From assembly GCA_949752735.1 (NCBI GenBank), contig OX457043.1, positions 37,632,605-37,696,604 of the forward strand: DNA of 64,000 nucleotides, read 5' to 3'. Shown one piece after another: positions 51,631 to 61,323 of this stretch (its first letter is position 1; each line of letters starts with the position of its first letter). Position numbers and translations under genes: made by a program. The stretch is from Lumbricus terrestris (taxonomy: Eukaryota > Annelida > Clitellata > Crassiclitellata > Lumbricidae). The notes beneath the pieces were generated by a model, which was not told the origin of the DNA, did no database searches, and worked only from the letters and a program-made list of their open reading frames with translations.

Positions 51631-51698
51631 GTCGAATGATCAGTTGTTTTAGTTATCTTTTGAATAAATCTTTCTAAATTCGTCGTTGTTGCTGAACA

Positions 51699-53681
51699 TT
51701 GACAATGTACCACGAAAAGAACAGACATCAGACGGGACCGGCTAACACTCAGGGACGGCGTCATCAGCATTCTGGACATACATGGAAACCACCGGGTAAG
51801 CAAACGAGTAGCAGTGCTGATTTCAAGCGGTTGGAATCCCTAATGGAGGGAATGGTTAAATCTGTCAACGTGCTGGTCGGTAGGGTAAGCGTACTGGAGA
51901 AGGGTCCACCTTCTCATGGACCCACGTTGACTACAACCGCCCCTGTCCGTCCAAACCCTTGGGCTCTTCCTCCTCCCGCTCGTGCCGGGCCCTCAGCACG
52001 CCCTGAACCTTCTCTCGCACCAGTTCAGCCTCCTTCTTCTTCAACTGCATCTTCTTCTTCTTCTTCTTTCGCCTTCACTGCTCCAAGATCTGGACCTCCT
52101 CCCATTGGAAATCACTTGAATCACCGGAATCTCAACAATAACCCTAACCGACACCATCACTCCAACCCTGACTAAGACTTTTTGGACCACACGCCATCTG
52201 CCAACCCGGACTTCACCAAGATCTGCAAGGCTCTTTACTACGTGTGCCAGTTGCGTAGACACATGTCGAACTGGCAGACTCTTCCTCGCGCCATCAGCCG
52301 TGACTTGCGCCACCTGGCCAACAACATAAAACCCATCCATCCTTCGGCTGAACTGGTCGGGGACATTTCTTTGCTCTTTACTCGAACTGGGGATGACCTG
52401 AGGGACAGGGTGGCCCGCCACTTTGCTGAGCGCCTGGACTTGAACCTAACGGCCCTGAGGAGTTACGACCCTCTTGACAACAAACAAGCCGTGGAGGTTG
52501 TTATCAAACAGATAACACTCCGCCTAGGTAGTAAGGGTAACACCTTTAGCATTAGGGCGCTGGTGGAAGGTGAGGCCAAGACCATCTGGGGTCAATGTAA
52601 GGAAAGGCAAGGCACTGAAGGTGAGGGCAAGGTATCAGGGGGCGAGGACAGGGCAACCTTTCGGAAACCCTCTAATCCCACCAAGAAACCCTGCCACATG
52701 ACTACTCCACCCACTACTGTCTTCAACCGCTTCTCTGCTCTATCTGACCTGGATACTGTGGAATCTGATTCTGCTCTAACTCTTCCTCAAGAGACACATA
52801 CAAACACTACGCCTGCGCCTGTTGCTTCCTTCAAATCTTCTCTTGACTGTGTTCTCACTGACTCTCCTTCCCCTGTTAGGAAAACTCCACACAGACCACC
52901 TTCTAATCCTCACCCCACTTCTGACACTCCTGTCTCCTTTCTTCCTAAAACCTCCACTCACTCTAGACCTCATGACGCTGCATCTACTTCTACCTCATCT
53001 TCTGTGCATGCTGAAACTTCATCGAGCACCACAGTGGTATCCCCGGTGACCGCATCCGCTCTTCCTCCTCCTCCTCCTCCTTCTTATTCTTCTTCTTCTT
53101 CTTCTTCTTCTTCTTCTTCTCTATCTGCTCTCCATCCGCGGTACTCGCACCATTCTGGGTCTAACAAGGAATCTTGGAAGGTCAATCTAAGACCAGACAC
53201 TCACACCTTGATCCTTTCTGACTCCAACTTCAAGTACCTCACTGAACATGACATCCCTTCTAACTTCCAGCTTGAATGCTTTTCTGGTGCCAACTTTACC
53301 AACACTCTAGACCTGGTCCATCATCTTCCTGACGGAGGTCTGGGTAATCTTGTCATCGCCATGGGCATCAACCACAGGGATGACATCTTTCAGAAACGCA
53401 CCTATCCTGCCATTAACAACTTCTTTGAGGCCTGCAAGTCCAAGGCTCGGGTGGTTACCGCTGTGGGCGTCTCAATCAATCCTCGACTGTCTGACTCTCA
53501 TACTGCCAATCTTGCTGAGGTCAACCACACACTACAGACAGGCATTCACAACAAATACATAAGGCCACTCACTTCCCATGAGATACACACAGACAGAGAC
53601 ACTATACACTACACGCGGGACACACAGACAAAGATACTGAACAGAATACTGCAAAACTTCAACACAACCCCAAAAAACTAG
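51699..53681 (+). pseudogene. Penelope ORF1 with SGNH-hydrolase-like domain
   Basis: 661-codon frame with one TAA at 52173-52175. N-terminal part: short coiled coil (RLESLMEGMVKSVNVLVGRV), then a Pro/Ser-rich linker. The middle domain (52200-52620) is helical and unknown, with LPRAISRDLRHLANNI. A long Ser/Thr/Pro-rich stretch follows. The C-terminal 160 residues look like an SGNH hydrolase: SDSN near 53218 (nucleophile block), GIN in the third block near 53365, and DTIH near 53600 (Asp-His block). ORF1 proteins with esterase-type domains are known in CR1/L2 LINEs. Here the domain precedes a Penelope ORF2 by 53 bp. Confidence 0.75.
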
Positions 53682-53734
53682 CTCAACACAATCAAAACCA
53701 AGACAACACTAAAAGCACAACCTCTAGATATACG

Positions 53735-54373
53735 ATGAATCTATCAAACCAAGCACTAACCAAAGCCGAAACTGATCTGTTGGATCTAGGTCTGTCCTTT
53801 GTACCAACTATAAATAAGGTCAGTTACTTATGCATCGAAAAATCTTTGAATAGATTAACTAGATTGATAAAATACAGGGACCACTTTGGCGACGACGACG
53901 ACCAGGCTCCCAAAGAGATAAATAGCAATGCTAAGAGCTTCACGCAACCCAGTGTGTGGGAGCCTAGGTATAAGAATTTAGGAGAGGATACTAAAGAACT
54001 TATATCCAAACTTCAAGAAACTACGGAGACTATTTTGCACGGATATCCATTAAAAGATAATACTTATCTAATTAAAACTGAACCTAACATAACAGGGCAA
54101 CAACGGCAAGCCATTCGAAAATTACGGGGCAATGATAATATAGTCATAAAATCAGCTGATAAGGGAGGAATGGTTTGCGTACTAGATAAGGCGGCATATC
54201 TCACGGAGGCCCATAGACAATTAGATAACACTAAATATTACAAACCTATAGAGGAACCTATGCAAAAACATAATATACCTGCAATTAATTGCATCCTAGA
54301 AGATCTTTACAACCAGGGTTACATCACTAAAAGACAATACGGATACCTTAACGCTAAGGAAACAGATTATTGA
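53735..54373 (+). pseudogene. Penelope ORF2, N-terminal part
   Basis: 212 codons, conserved Penelope N-terminal region (LTKAETDLLDLGLSFVPT, IKSADKGGMVCVLDKAAYL with the DKG motif, YLTEAHRQLDNTKYYKPI). It ends at a TGA four bases past the start of the next frame. A single-base shift at about 54372 separates it from the RT, since ETDY is directly followed by RHFYLLPKIHK in the other frame. Confidence 0.9.
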
Positions 54374-55998
54374 GACACTTCTATCTATTACCTAAAATAC
54401 ATAAACCTGCTAATAAATGGACTTTGCCTAACATGCCGGAGGGCAGACCTATTGTGGGAGACTGCGGCACAGAATCCCGCAGAGTAAGTGAGTATATTGA
54501 TAGCTTCTTAAAACCTCTTGCCAACAAACATACATCATACATCAAAGACACGTATGACTTCATCAACAAAATTAGGAATATAAAAATAGGCAATAAATAC
54601 ATCTTGGTAACAGGTGACATCACCGCCCTCTACACTAATATGAATATCGACCGCACGATCGCAGCAGTTAAGGACATGTTTCTTAAACATCCTGACCCAC
54701 GTAGGCCTGATAAGGAATTACTAGAACTACTTGAAATAGCTCTTAAGAACAATGACTTCTCTTTCTGCAATAAATTCTTTCTCCAGATATTCGGAACTGC
54801 GATGGGTAAGACCTTTGCTCCTAATTTGGCTAACATCTATCTCCTGGAATTTGATAATAAGGCATGCACTGGCTTCCACATAAAACCAGAGGACTTTTTT
54901 AGATTTCTTGATGATGTTTTCTTTCTTTGGCCTGGTACAGTAGACGAACTCAAACAATTCGAGCAATTCCTCAACTCCATAATACCTGATATAACAATAA
55001 CGCTAAATTACAGTGACACGGCCGTAAACTTTTTGGACACTACAGTATTCAAACATACGCATAATGGCAATACAACACTACAAACTAAGGTCTATTTTAA
55101 GGACACTGACACACATCAGCTGCTACATCACTCGTCTTTCCATCCTCCGCACAAATTCATGGGTATAGTAAAATCACAGGTTTTAATGTTTAAAAGACTC
55201 TCTTCTTTCAAAAGCGATTATGATCAAGCCTGCCTAACTCTTTTCAATAGTCTTAAAATACGCGGCTATAACATAAGAAAATTAAGAAAAATTAAATTAG
55301 ACATCTGGTCGGATTACAGGCCTAGATCCAACAACAGTACAAATAATAAAACAAAAATCCTACCTATTGTCATTCCTTACAGTTCTCTGGCGACTAAACT
55401 GGTTTATGAATGGAAAAAACTACTTCAGGACTCTTTCCTATTTAACGGCTATAGAATAATATCTGCTTTTTCTAGAAATAAAAACTTAAGTGAACTGCTA
55501 GCTCCACGTAAGAATAATATACCTATTGGCCCACGTGAACATAGAGGGTCCTTTAGATGTATGGGGCCCCGATGTAAAACCTGTAAGCACATTAACGTAA
55601 CTGACACCTTCTGTAGTACATACACACGTAGACACTATAAAATAAATAATAGGCTTGACTGTAAAAGTTGTAATGTAGTATATTTAATAACATGTAATAT
55701 ATGCAATAAACAATACGTTGGTGAAACGCTTAGACAACTCTGCGAAAGGCTTACGGACCATAGATCTAATATAGTAACCCTAAAGAACACCCCAATAGCC
55801 AAACACTTTACCTTACCGGACCACTCGATAGCTAACATAACAATAACTCCAATAGACACGGTTGCTGCGGCTGAGATTTCTCTTTGTAGGGGTGACATCA
55901 AGAAGCTAAGAAGCAAGATACTACAGAAGGAGAAATACTGGCAACATCAACTATTCACACTGGAACCAAATGGAATCAACCTCAACAACTGGAAATAG
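54370..55998 (+). CDS. Penelope RT and GIY-YIG endonuclease
   Basis: 542 codons. RT: FYLLPKIHKP at the start, RPIVGDCGTESRRVSEYID, the first acid in TGDITALYTNM, the GTAMGKTFAPNLANIYL block, and catalytic FLDD near residue 180 (54904-54915). Cys-rich linker near residue 400 (CMGPRCKTCKH). GIY-YIG endonuclease near 440-530: VVYLITCNICNKQYVGE with both Tyr positions, the Arg in LCERLTDHRSNI, and a C-terminal Glu region. All catalytic residues I can identify are present. RT/GIY-YIG order is that of canonical Penelope elements. Upstream part displaced by the frameshift. Confidence 0.93.
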   Translation: MRHFYLLPKIHKPANKWTLPNMPEGRPIVGDCGTESRRVSEYIDSFLKPLANKHTSYIKDTYDFINKIRNIKIGNKYILVTGDITALYTNMNIDRTIAAVKDMFLKHPDPRRPDKELLELLEIALKNNDFSFCNKFFLQIFGTAMGKTFAPNLANIYLLEFDNKACTGFHIKPEDFFRFLDDVFFLWPGTVDELKQFEQFLNSIIPDITITLNYSDTAVNFLDTTVFKHTHNGNTTLQTKVYFKDTDTHQLLHHSSFHPPHKFMGIVKSQVLMFKRLSSFKSDYDQACLTLFNSLKIRGYNIRKLRKIKLDIWSDYRPRSNNSTNNKTKILPIVIPYSSLATKLVYEWKKLLQDSFLFNGYRIISAFSRNKNLSELLAPRKNNIPIGPREHRGSFRCMGPRCKTCKHINVTDTFCSTYTRRHYKINNRLDCKSCNVVYLITCNICNKQYVGETLRQLCERLTDHRSNIVTLKNTPIAKHFTLPDHSIANITITPIDTVAAAEISLCRGDIKKLRSKILQKEKYWQHQLFTLEPNGINLNNWK

Positions 55999-56040
55999 CC
56001 GGATGGGGACGGAGGCGGACTGAGCCAGTGCTCTTTTTCT

Positions 56041-56215
56041 TGTATCCCTAAACTAACCCTAACCGACCCTCACGACGCAAAAATGTTAAGAATCTAATGA
56101 CGACACTAACCCTAATACTAAGCCTAACCGACCCTGACGACGCAAAAATCTTAAGAATGTAATGACGACACTGACCCTAACACTAACCCTAACCGACCCT
56201 CACGACGCGAAACCT
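56041..56215 (+). repeat. About 67-bp tandem repeat with telomere-like motifs
   Basis: About 2.5 units of ctaaccctaaccgaccctca, then cgacgcaaaaat and ttaagaatctaatgacgaca. Each unit carries one or two ccctaa hexamers, the animal telomere repeat complement. It lies directly downstream of the Penelope ORF2. Confidence 0.85.
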
Positions 56216-56519
56216 TACCCTATACGCGAACGACACCATGCTTAAATTTACCTATAAAGAGCCGTAAAGTGACACATAATTACCTGTCCAAATGTTCCTC
56301 CATACGTAGGGTAATTATTTGTAAGAAATTTGAAACGTTTTACATTGCAATTCGTGTAAAATCGTTGGAGCCTGCCGACCCGCACGTGTTGTTGACAGTT
56401 TAGAAAGGGATGGTCAGAAATTGTACTCCACAACCTTCTCCCCCTATATGGTCTTCGCGTCTTCCACAATGTAATCATTGTATTCCTCTATAGCCGGCTT
56501 ACGAAATCGCCTAGAGAAT
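56216..56519. other. Unassigned, between Penelope tail and Jockey linker
   Basis: About 300 bp with no recognised homology. A 76-codon minus frame (56248-56478) has no motif. The sequence fills the gap where Jockey RT is expected. Confidence 0.35.
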
Positions 56520-57199
56520 GCTTATAAGCGTCCGGGGTGTTTCGGGAACTCAGGGAGAATGTTGTCATATCCGGCAGCCTCGCCCGACTTGATGGACTGA
56601 AGAACTGATTGGAGCTCAGAGACATCGAAAGCCTCAAAGCCATTGGTGGAGGTCCTCTGTTGTTGTCGGCAGTACTGCCGCCATTCGTCTCTGACCTGCC
56701 GTTGTTGTTCTTTTTCCAGAGGAGCTTTCGCCACCTTTATCAGGTGGCTGGCGACCGTATCTGGGGAGACTTGTGGGCGAGCAGATGTTGCTGGACGTTG
56801 TGCGGCTCCGAGGCGACGGATCAAGTTCCAGCTTTTCCGACTGGAGCGGGTGAAGTTGAGAGACGATGTGCAATGCTCCCATTTATTGCGCCTGTTAAGG
56901 TCAAGGGTGTCAATGAGTTGGTCGGCCACATCAGGGTCTCCAGAATCCTCATACTCATTGAGTGGTTCTTGGCACTTGCTGTCCAGGCATGGCGTGCAGA
57001 CCGGCCTGTACCCACGGGGGATTGACGCTCTGGCTGCACAGAATATGGCTTTCTGGAACCGATCATGTGCTTCCTGTATTGAGATAGAGCGGCTTGGGAT
57101 GGTAATGACGCTCCTCTCCAGCTTGTCGCAGAACAACTTCCAATCCGCCTTGCGGAAGTTCCAGCGGAGCCTTGGCGCACTGTGGATAGTTGGTAGCAA
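56520..57199 (-). pseudogene. Jockey-like linker and RT start
   Basis: 225 codons of the region between the APE endonuclease and RT: RLRWNFRKADWKLFCDKLE, ARASIPRGYRPVCTPCL, RKSWNLIRRLG, then the RT start SGEAAGYDNILPEF. Homology breaks at about 56520. Confidence 0.85.
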
Positions 57200-57249
57200 T
57201 AGCCCAATATGGATTAGCGACGGTCTGTGTTGACTTTTTGGAAAATCAT

Positions 57250-57837
57250 CTAGTATCGTTTGCGTTGTAGTTTGGTGATGGACCCCACCCGATGTAGCCC
57301 CGCAGAGGTCCTGGGAGTAGTCCTTACTCCACCTTGCCGAGTGGAATGTGCCGCGCCATCAAAGGTTGACACCAGATCGTTGTACGCGGCCCACTCCGCC
57401 AGGCGTTCACCATCTTCGCTCATGTCGTTATAGACCCAATCCGAGTGATGGCTGTTGAAGTCACCCACAAACAGCGCCGGATGCATCCATTCAGCACTCG
57501 GCGGCTTGTAGACGTTTGCGATTGTGAAGTCTCCAGCCCGGACGACGTCGCAGAATGGTTCTGATGAAACTGCTGAAGCGTCTGATATGGCAGAGCGGAC
57601 GTAGGTTGCGCGACCAGGGGAGGCGGAGATGAGATCATAACCATCAATGGAATATCTGCCTGCTGTTAGGTCCGCTACATGGTTCTCCTGTGGGCATATG
57701 ACATCTACATCGTGAAGATGAGCCAAGTTGCTGATGAGTGTGCGCTTGGCGGCCGACAGACCCTCAAAATTGAGTTGTAGCACTCGAAATGCAGGCCCTA
57801 CGGTTATTGGGCACCGGCTTGTCGGGGTCTGTAGCAA
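57250..57837 (-). pseudogene. Jockey-like APE endonuclease
   Basis: 195 codons with RVLQLNFEGLSAAKRTLISN (N-terminal Asn), ICPQENHVAD (the Q-E catalytic block), IANVYKPPSAEW, FVGDFNSHHSDW (D-x-N) and GERLAEWAAYNDL. The C-terminal SDH block is disturbed by a shift near 57.25 kb. Nicking domain of Jockey-group LINEs. Confidence 0.88.
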
Positions 57838-57988
57838 GCGTGTGACTGGGATTCATGATGTAATTGAATTCAGTCCTGCTGGTTGGATCATTAGCTTCCC
57901 TAGATGTGATTGCTTACATCTGGGTACTGACGAGGAGCGCGACGAGAACGCTGATCCATTGCTCCTCATTGATCCATTGCCTGGTATT

Positions 57989-58377
57989 GATAGCAATGTT
58001 ATGCCCCGCCAGTTGTTGCAATCGCTCAACGGCCCCTTTTTGGGCATTTTAATGATCACTCCCTTCCTCCAATCCCCTGGAACCTCCTCCCTCTCCCATA
58101 TCTCATTGAATAGGTGTGTCAGCCCTCCATCATCCCGCCTCCACACTTTAGCATCTCCGCTGTAATCTCGTCCAATCCCGCTGTCTTGTTGTTCTTCAGT
58201 GCGTTTATCGCTCTTTTGACCTCATCTACACCTATCCTGTGATGTCTGGTTGATCGATTGCCGCCTCTCCCTCCAGACACAGCGGTTTGTCAGGTGCCGG
58301 TTGATTCAAGACTTCTCTTAAATGTTCGACCCATCGTGCATTTTGCTCCTCTTCTGTCGTCAGCACTCACCCGTCTC
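57989..58377 (-). pseudogene. RTE-like RT start
   Basis: Minus-strand reading: EEEQNARWVEHLREVLNQPA near 58330, a degenerate middle, then LTHLFNEIWEREEVPGDWRK and NNWRGITLLS, where the Jockey insertion interrupts. The reading continues at 50757. Confidence 0.8.
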
Positions 58378-59635
58378 CAGGCCCGCCGAGAGAGGGGGAG
58401 GGGTAGGGGGGCAAATGCCCAGGGGCCCGGCGACTTTTAGGGGCCCGGAGGGGGCCCGGGATACCGTGATTATTATATGTTTCATATGTTGATTACGGGC
58501 GGCGGGCCCAACTATCACTCATATTACTTAGCCTATTGCTTGTGATTTATGTTGTTTCAAATAGAGCCTATTAGGCTGTTAGTATACATTAGTAGCCTAG
58601 TACTGTTACACTACTACAACTGTTTAAGTTTCAAGCAGTTGCTGCTGTCCATTACCTTAGTTATCAGTGTTTTGCCTAAGAATACGCTCACTTCCGTCTC
58701 AGAAGTTCAGAACGTTCTTTTGCTAAAATTATGCGTGGTCAGATTTCAATCACAAGTGAACAAAAATCAAAATCATAAATTTCTCTCGCAACGATGGAAC
58801 ATTCTATAAACGCAAATCTGGAGCACAGAGACAAAAAGAAAAAGCTAATAAGTTTGAAAAGGCAAAAGTTGGTAAGCTTATACAGTCGCACACTATTTCA
58901 ACTCAGAATCTCAAAAGAAGGCAATCAGAGCCAGTAATTAGGCCTACTCCTCCATCGGTTGATTCTAGTGAATTAAGCGTGCCTGCATTATGATCCTATA
59001 CACTGAATGGATGAGAATGAAGTTTGTGGTGTTAATATCTTAATTCCAAATGAAGACGTTATAAATAAGAATTAAGAAAATTCTGAAATTATGGAAACTG
59101 TAAACAGGCTTTGTTTTGATGTTGGCACTCTGCCGCCATGACAGGTCCGCGTTTAGGCTTATATGCTACACAAACGATTGAGACGATAGGCGCTATTTGC
59201 TGCTCTAAAGCTTAAAATAAACGATCCTCCAAGACATTCCGACAATTTTTCCAGGCGATGAAAAACGAGCATTTCCGAAGTGCATTTTTTAGGTTCGCAG
59301 ACAAAGATGGAGAACTACCAGTTTATTATAAAAGATATAGTTGCAGTTAAATCCAGAAAGGTTGCTTGTTGATAGGCCTACCATATTATTTGAAAATTAA
59401 ATTCTTAACAGTAAGAACTGATTAAAAGCATAACATTTATGAAATAAAGATAACAATAGTGTGGGTATGAATGTACGCCGATGCTTACATTTAATGCATA
59501 CGCAACAGCATACATTCATACCTACACTATTGTTATTTTTATTTGTTTTGTGTAAATTTGCTCTATAAGTCTTAACATAGTTTGGGGCCCGTAACTGCTC
59601 AGCCCAGGGGCCCGAAATTTCTGTCGGCGGGCCTG
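58378..59635 (+). mobile_element. hAT element with 8-bp TSD
   Basis: 1258 bp. Terminal inverted repeat caggcccgccga at both ends, flanked by cccgtctc (58370-58377 and 59636-59643). Left subterminal region is very G-rich (ggggcccgg repeats), and near the right end is an inverted copy of the same caggggcccg motif. Internally a short frame resembles the N-terminus of hAT/ZMYM-type transposases. Otherwise no coding. Confidence 0.9.
58800..59000 (+). pseudogene. hAT transposase N-terminal remnant
   Basis: Reading KRKSGAQRQKEKANKFEKAK, the basic start seen in ZMYM1/hAT-type proteins, followed by SHTISTQNLKRR. It ends within 60 codons. Catalytic regions are absent. Confidence 0.5.
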
Positions 59636-59643
59636 CCCGTCTC

Positions 59644-60440
59644 TGCCCTTTATCGGTATCTTTGTTTCCCTGTTTACTGAATTGGTAAGTTCGCGCACGA
59701 TCCTGTAAAGAGTCCTTGAGTCGTTCCTGTCTGCTGCTTCCTGAGCCCCCTTTCCCTTACCCTCTATCCATGTTCTTTTATCCCTTCTGCAACTTTTTTA
59801 ACTTTACGGTCCAGGCTTTTGTACACCTCGTTTTCTGCTCTCCAACGATCGAGATCACCCCTTGTGTCTCTTATATTTTTCGCCTTCCTACGTTCGCCGA
59901 TCAAGTCCCACGACTCCTCACCTATCCACCTTTCTCTTATCGTTCCTCTTCTTCTTCCTAACGTTTCCAATGCACTCTCTTTAACAGCTTCGTTGAACAG
60001 CTCCCATTGCTGTGGTCAGAGACTACCTCCGCTCCCCTGTATACTCTTACGTCCTGCAATGCCGATCTCCATCTGCTACTGATGCATATGTAGTCTATCT
60101 CGTTCGCTGTCCCTCCATCTGGTGATATCCACGTTGCCTTGTGTATCCTCTTGTGCGCGAAGAATGTGTTGCCCACAATGATTCCACCTGTGCTCGCCAT
60201 GGACGTCAGTCTCTCGCCGTTGTCGTTCGTCGCCTCGGCAGAGCCATGCGGTCCAATCGTGCTCTCCACTCCTCTTCTGTCCCTGCCCAACTTGGCGTTG
60301 AAATCTCCCATGATAATCTTAATGTCGTAACTTGATATTTCATCCATCACACTTTCAAGCCGCTCGTAGAAACTGTCTTTCTCCTCCTCCGCAGCTACCT
60401 CCGTCGGAGCGTAGACCTGCACCACCGTCACCTTAACTCC
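59644..60440 (-). pseudogene. RTE-like APE endonuclease and linker
   Basis: The frame 59958-60665 is meaningful from about 60440: VTVVQVYAPTE, KIIMGDFNAKLG, then NGERLTSMASTGGIIVGNTF, TWISPDGGTANEIDYICISS and VVSDH, the APE catalytic blocks. The linker continues in 59764-59970 (LDRKVKKVAEGIKE) to the hAT duplication. The N-terminal end of the domain is missing here and lies inverted at 60443-60943. Confidence 0.85.
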
Positions 60441-60442
60441 GC

Positions 60443-60943
60443 CAAGGCCGGTCCCAAGCCCGGTTGAAAAAGGAGGAGGGTTGGGACATGGGGTTAGCAG
60501 CCCCATTCCTGTAAAATACCCTAACGCTACAGAAACGACAAGTAGGAGCCATTCCGGTACAAACATGCGGGGAAGAAAGGACGCACCACTAGACGGGCAC
60601 ATAAAGGTATTGGGTGAAAGCCGCAAGGAAGCCCAAAACCGGAAAAGTCTGATATTCAGCGCCAAATCCCAGACAAGAATTGGGACATGGAACGTGAGGA
60701 CACTCTTCCAGGGAGGCAGGATGGAGCAGGTGATGCGAGAAATGGAGACTTATCGTCTGAACATCCTGGGTATTAGCGAAATGAGGTGGACAGCACAGGG
60801 GAGATTCACCAGTGGAAACATTACAGTACTCTATGCAGGAGGGGATGAATGTCACGTGCATGGGGTTGGGCTCTTGCTGGACAAGGAGGCGGCGGAGGCG
60901 TTGTAGGAGTGGAGACCAGTGGGAGATCGCATCATCTCTGTTA
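60443..60943 (+). pseudogene. RTE-like 5' end, inverted
   Basis: Plus strand. Starts with the untranslated ggccggtcccaagcccgg typical of RTE-like 5' ends, then TRIGTWNVRTLFQGGRMEQV, LGISEMRWTAQGRF and VGLLLDKEAAEAL to WRPVGDRIISV. This is the first half of the APE domain. It ends where the minus-strand half begins in protein order. Confidence 0.85.
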
Positions 60944-61307
60944 GTAGCCGTTGTGTAATTAAAACTCATTAGTGTTTATTCGAGTCAGAGAACTGTGCCA
61001 AGCTCTAAACGCGGACGATATGCTCAGTCACTGTGGTCGAACGATGGGATTAGTTTTTCAGCAAAGTCGGTGCTTGTTGATGAGCGTTCAACGAGAGTAG
61101 TTGCTAGGCCTATGCCATTTCGGCTTCCATGCCAAACTCTTCAATTCTGCGTGAAGAGGGTTTTAGTGGGCGGCGCTGTGATAACATGTTCTACGGGTCA
61201 CCGATTTTATACCAGAGAGAAAGCTGCAGGAAATGACGGGCTCATCGGATCCCTGAAACGTCATCGTGAATTGTCCGTACGGGTAGCAGAACCGATCGAC
61301 TTCAATA
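60944..61307. other. Unassigned spacer
   Basis: About 360 bp with a 117-codon plus frame (60995-61348) that has no recognised motif in its first 100 codons. It joins the next LINE at about 61308. Confidence 0.35.
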
Positions 61308-61323
61308 CAAAATTATCGCCCTA

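Larger units (their letters stand above)
51613..56215 (+). mobile_element. Penelope-like element with two ORFs
   Basis: Plus strand, 4.6 kb. It starts abruptly in a hammerhead-ribozyme-like sequence. ORF1 (51699-53681) has a coiled coil and an SGNH-like domain. ORF2 (53735-55998) has RT and GIY-YIG endonuclease. The 3' region has tandem repeats with telomere-like ccctaa. ORF2 has one frameshift and ORF1 one in-frame stop, so the copy is fairly recent. Confidence 0.9.
50766..57980 (-). mobile_element. Jockey-like LINE inserted in the RTE-like LINE
   Basis: Its 3' end (taaataataata tail) is at 50766 and its 5' end at about 57980. ctggtatt flanks both (50758-50765 and 57981-57988). The coding order on the minus strand is APE endonuclease (57250-57837), linker and RT start (56522-57199), a gap, then RT end (51612-50774). 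The gap is filled by a Penelope-like element and about 300 bp of unknown sequence, and most of the RT palm is missing. Confidence 0.75.
49490..60943 (-). mobile_element. RTE-like LINE, split by two insertions and 5' inverted
   Basis: One APE-type LINE on the minus strand. APE endonuclease at 59958-60440, linker 59644-59957, hAT insertion 58378-59635 (duplication CCCGTCTC), RT start 57989-58377, Jockey insertion 50766-57980 (duplication CTGGTATT), and RT and C-terminus 50757-49525. Its first part, 60443-60943, is on the plus strand, as in 5'-inverted LINE insertions. Homology is continuous across both insertions. Confidence 0.8.

Noticed and set aside
56041..56215. Genuine telomere
   Set aside because: Hexamers are few and interspersed in a 67-bp unit, with more transposon sequence on both sides.
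56041..56215. Second hammerhead ribozyme near gacgcgaaacc
   Set aside because: A GAAA strand is present but I could not find a CTGATGA strand or pairing stems around it.
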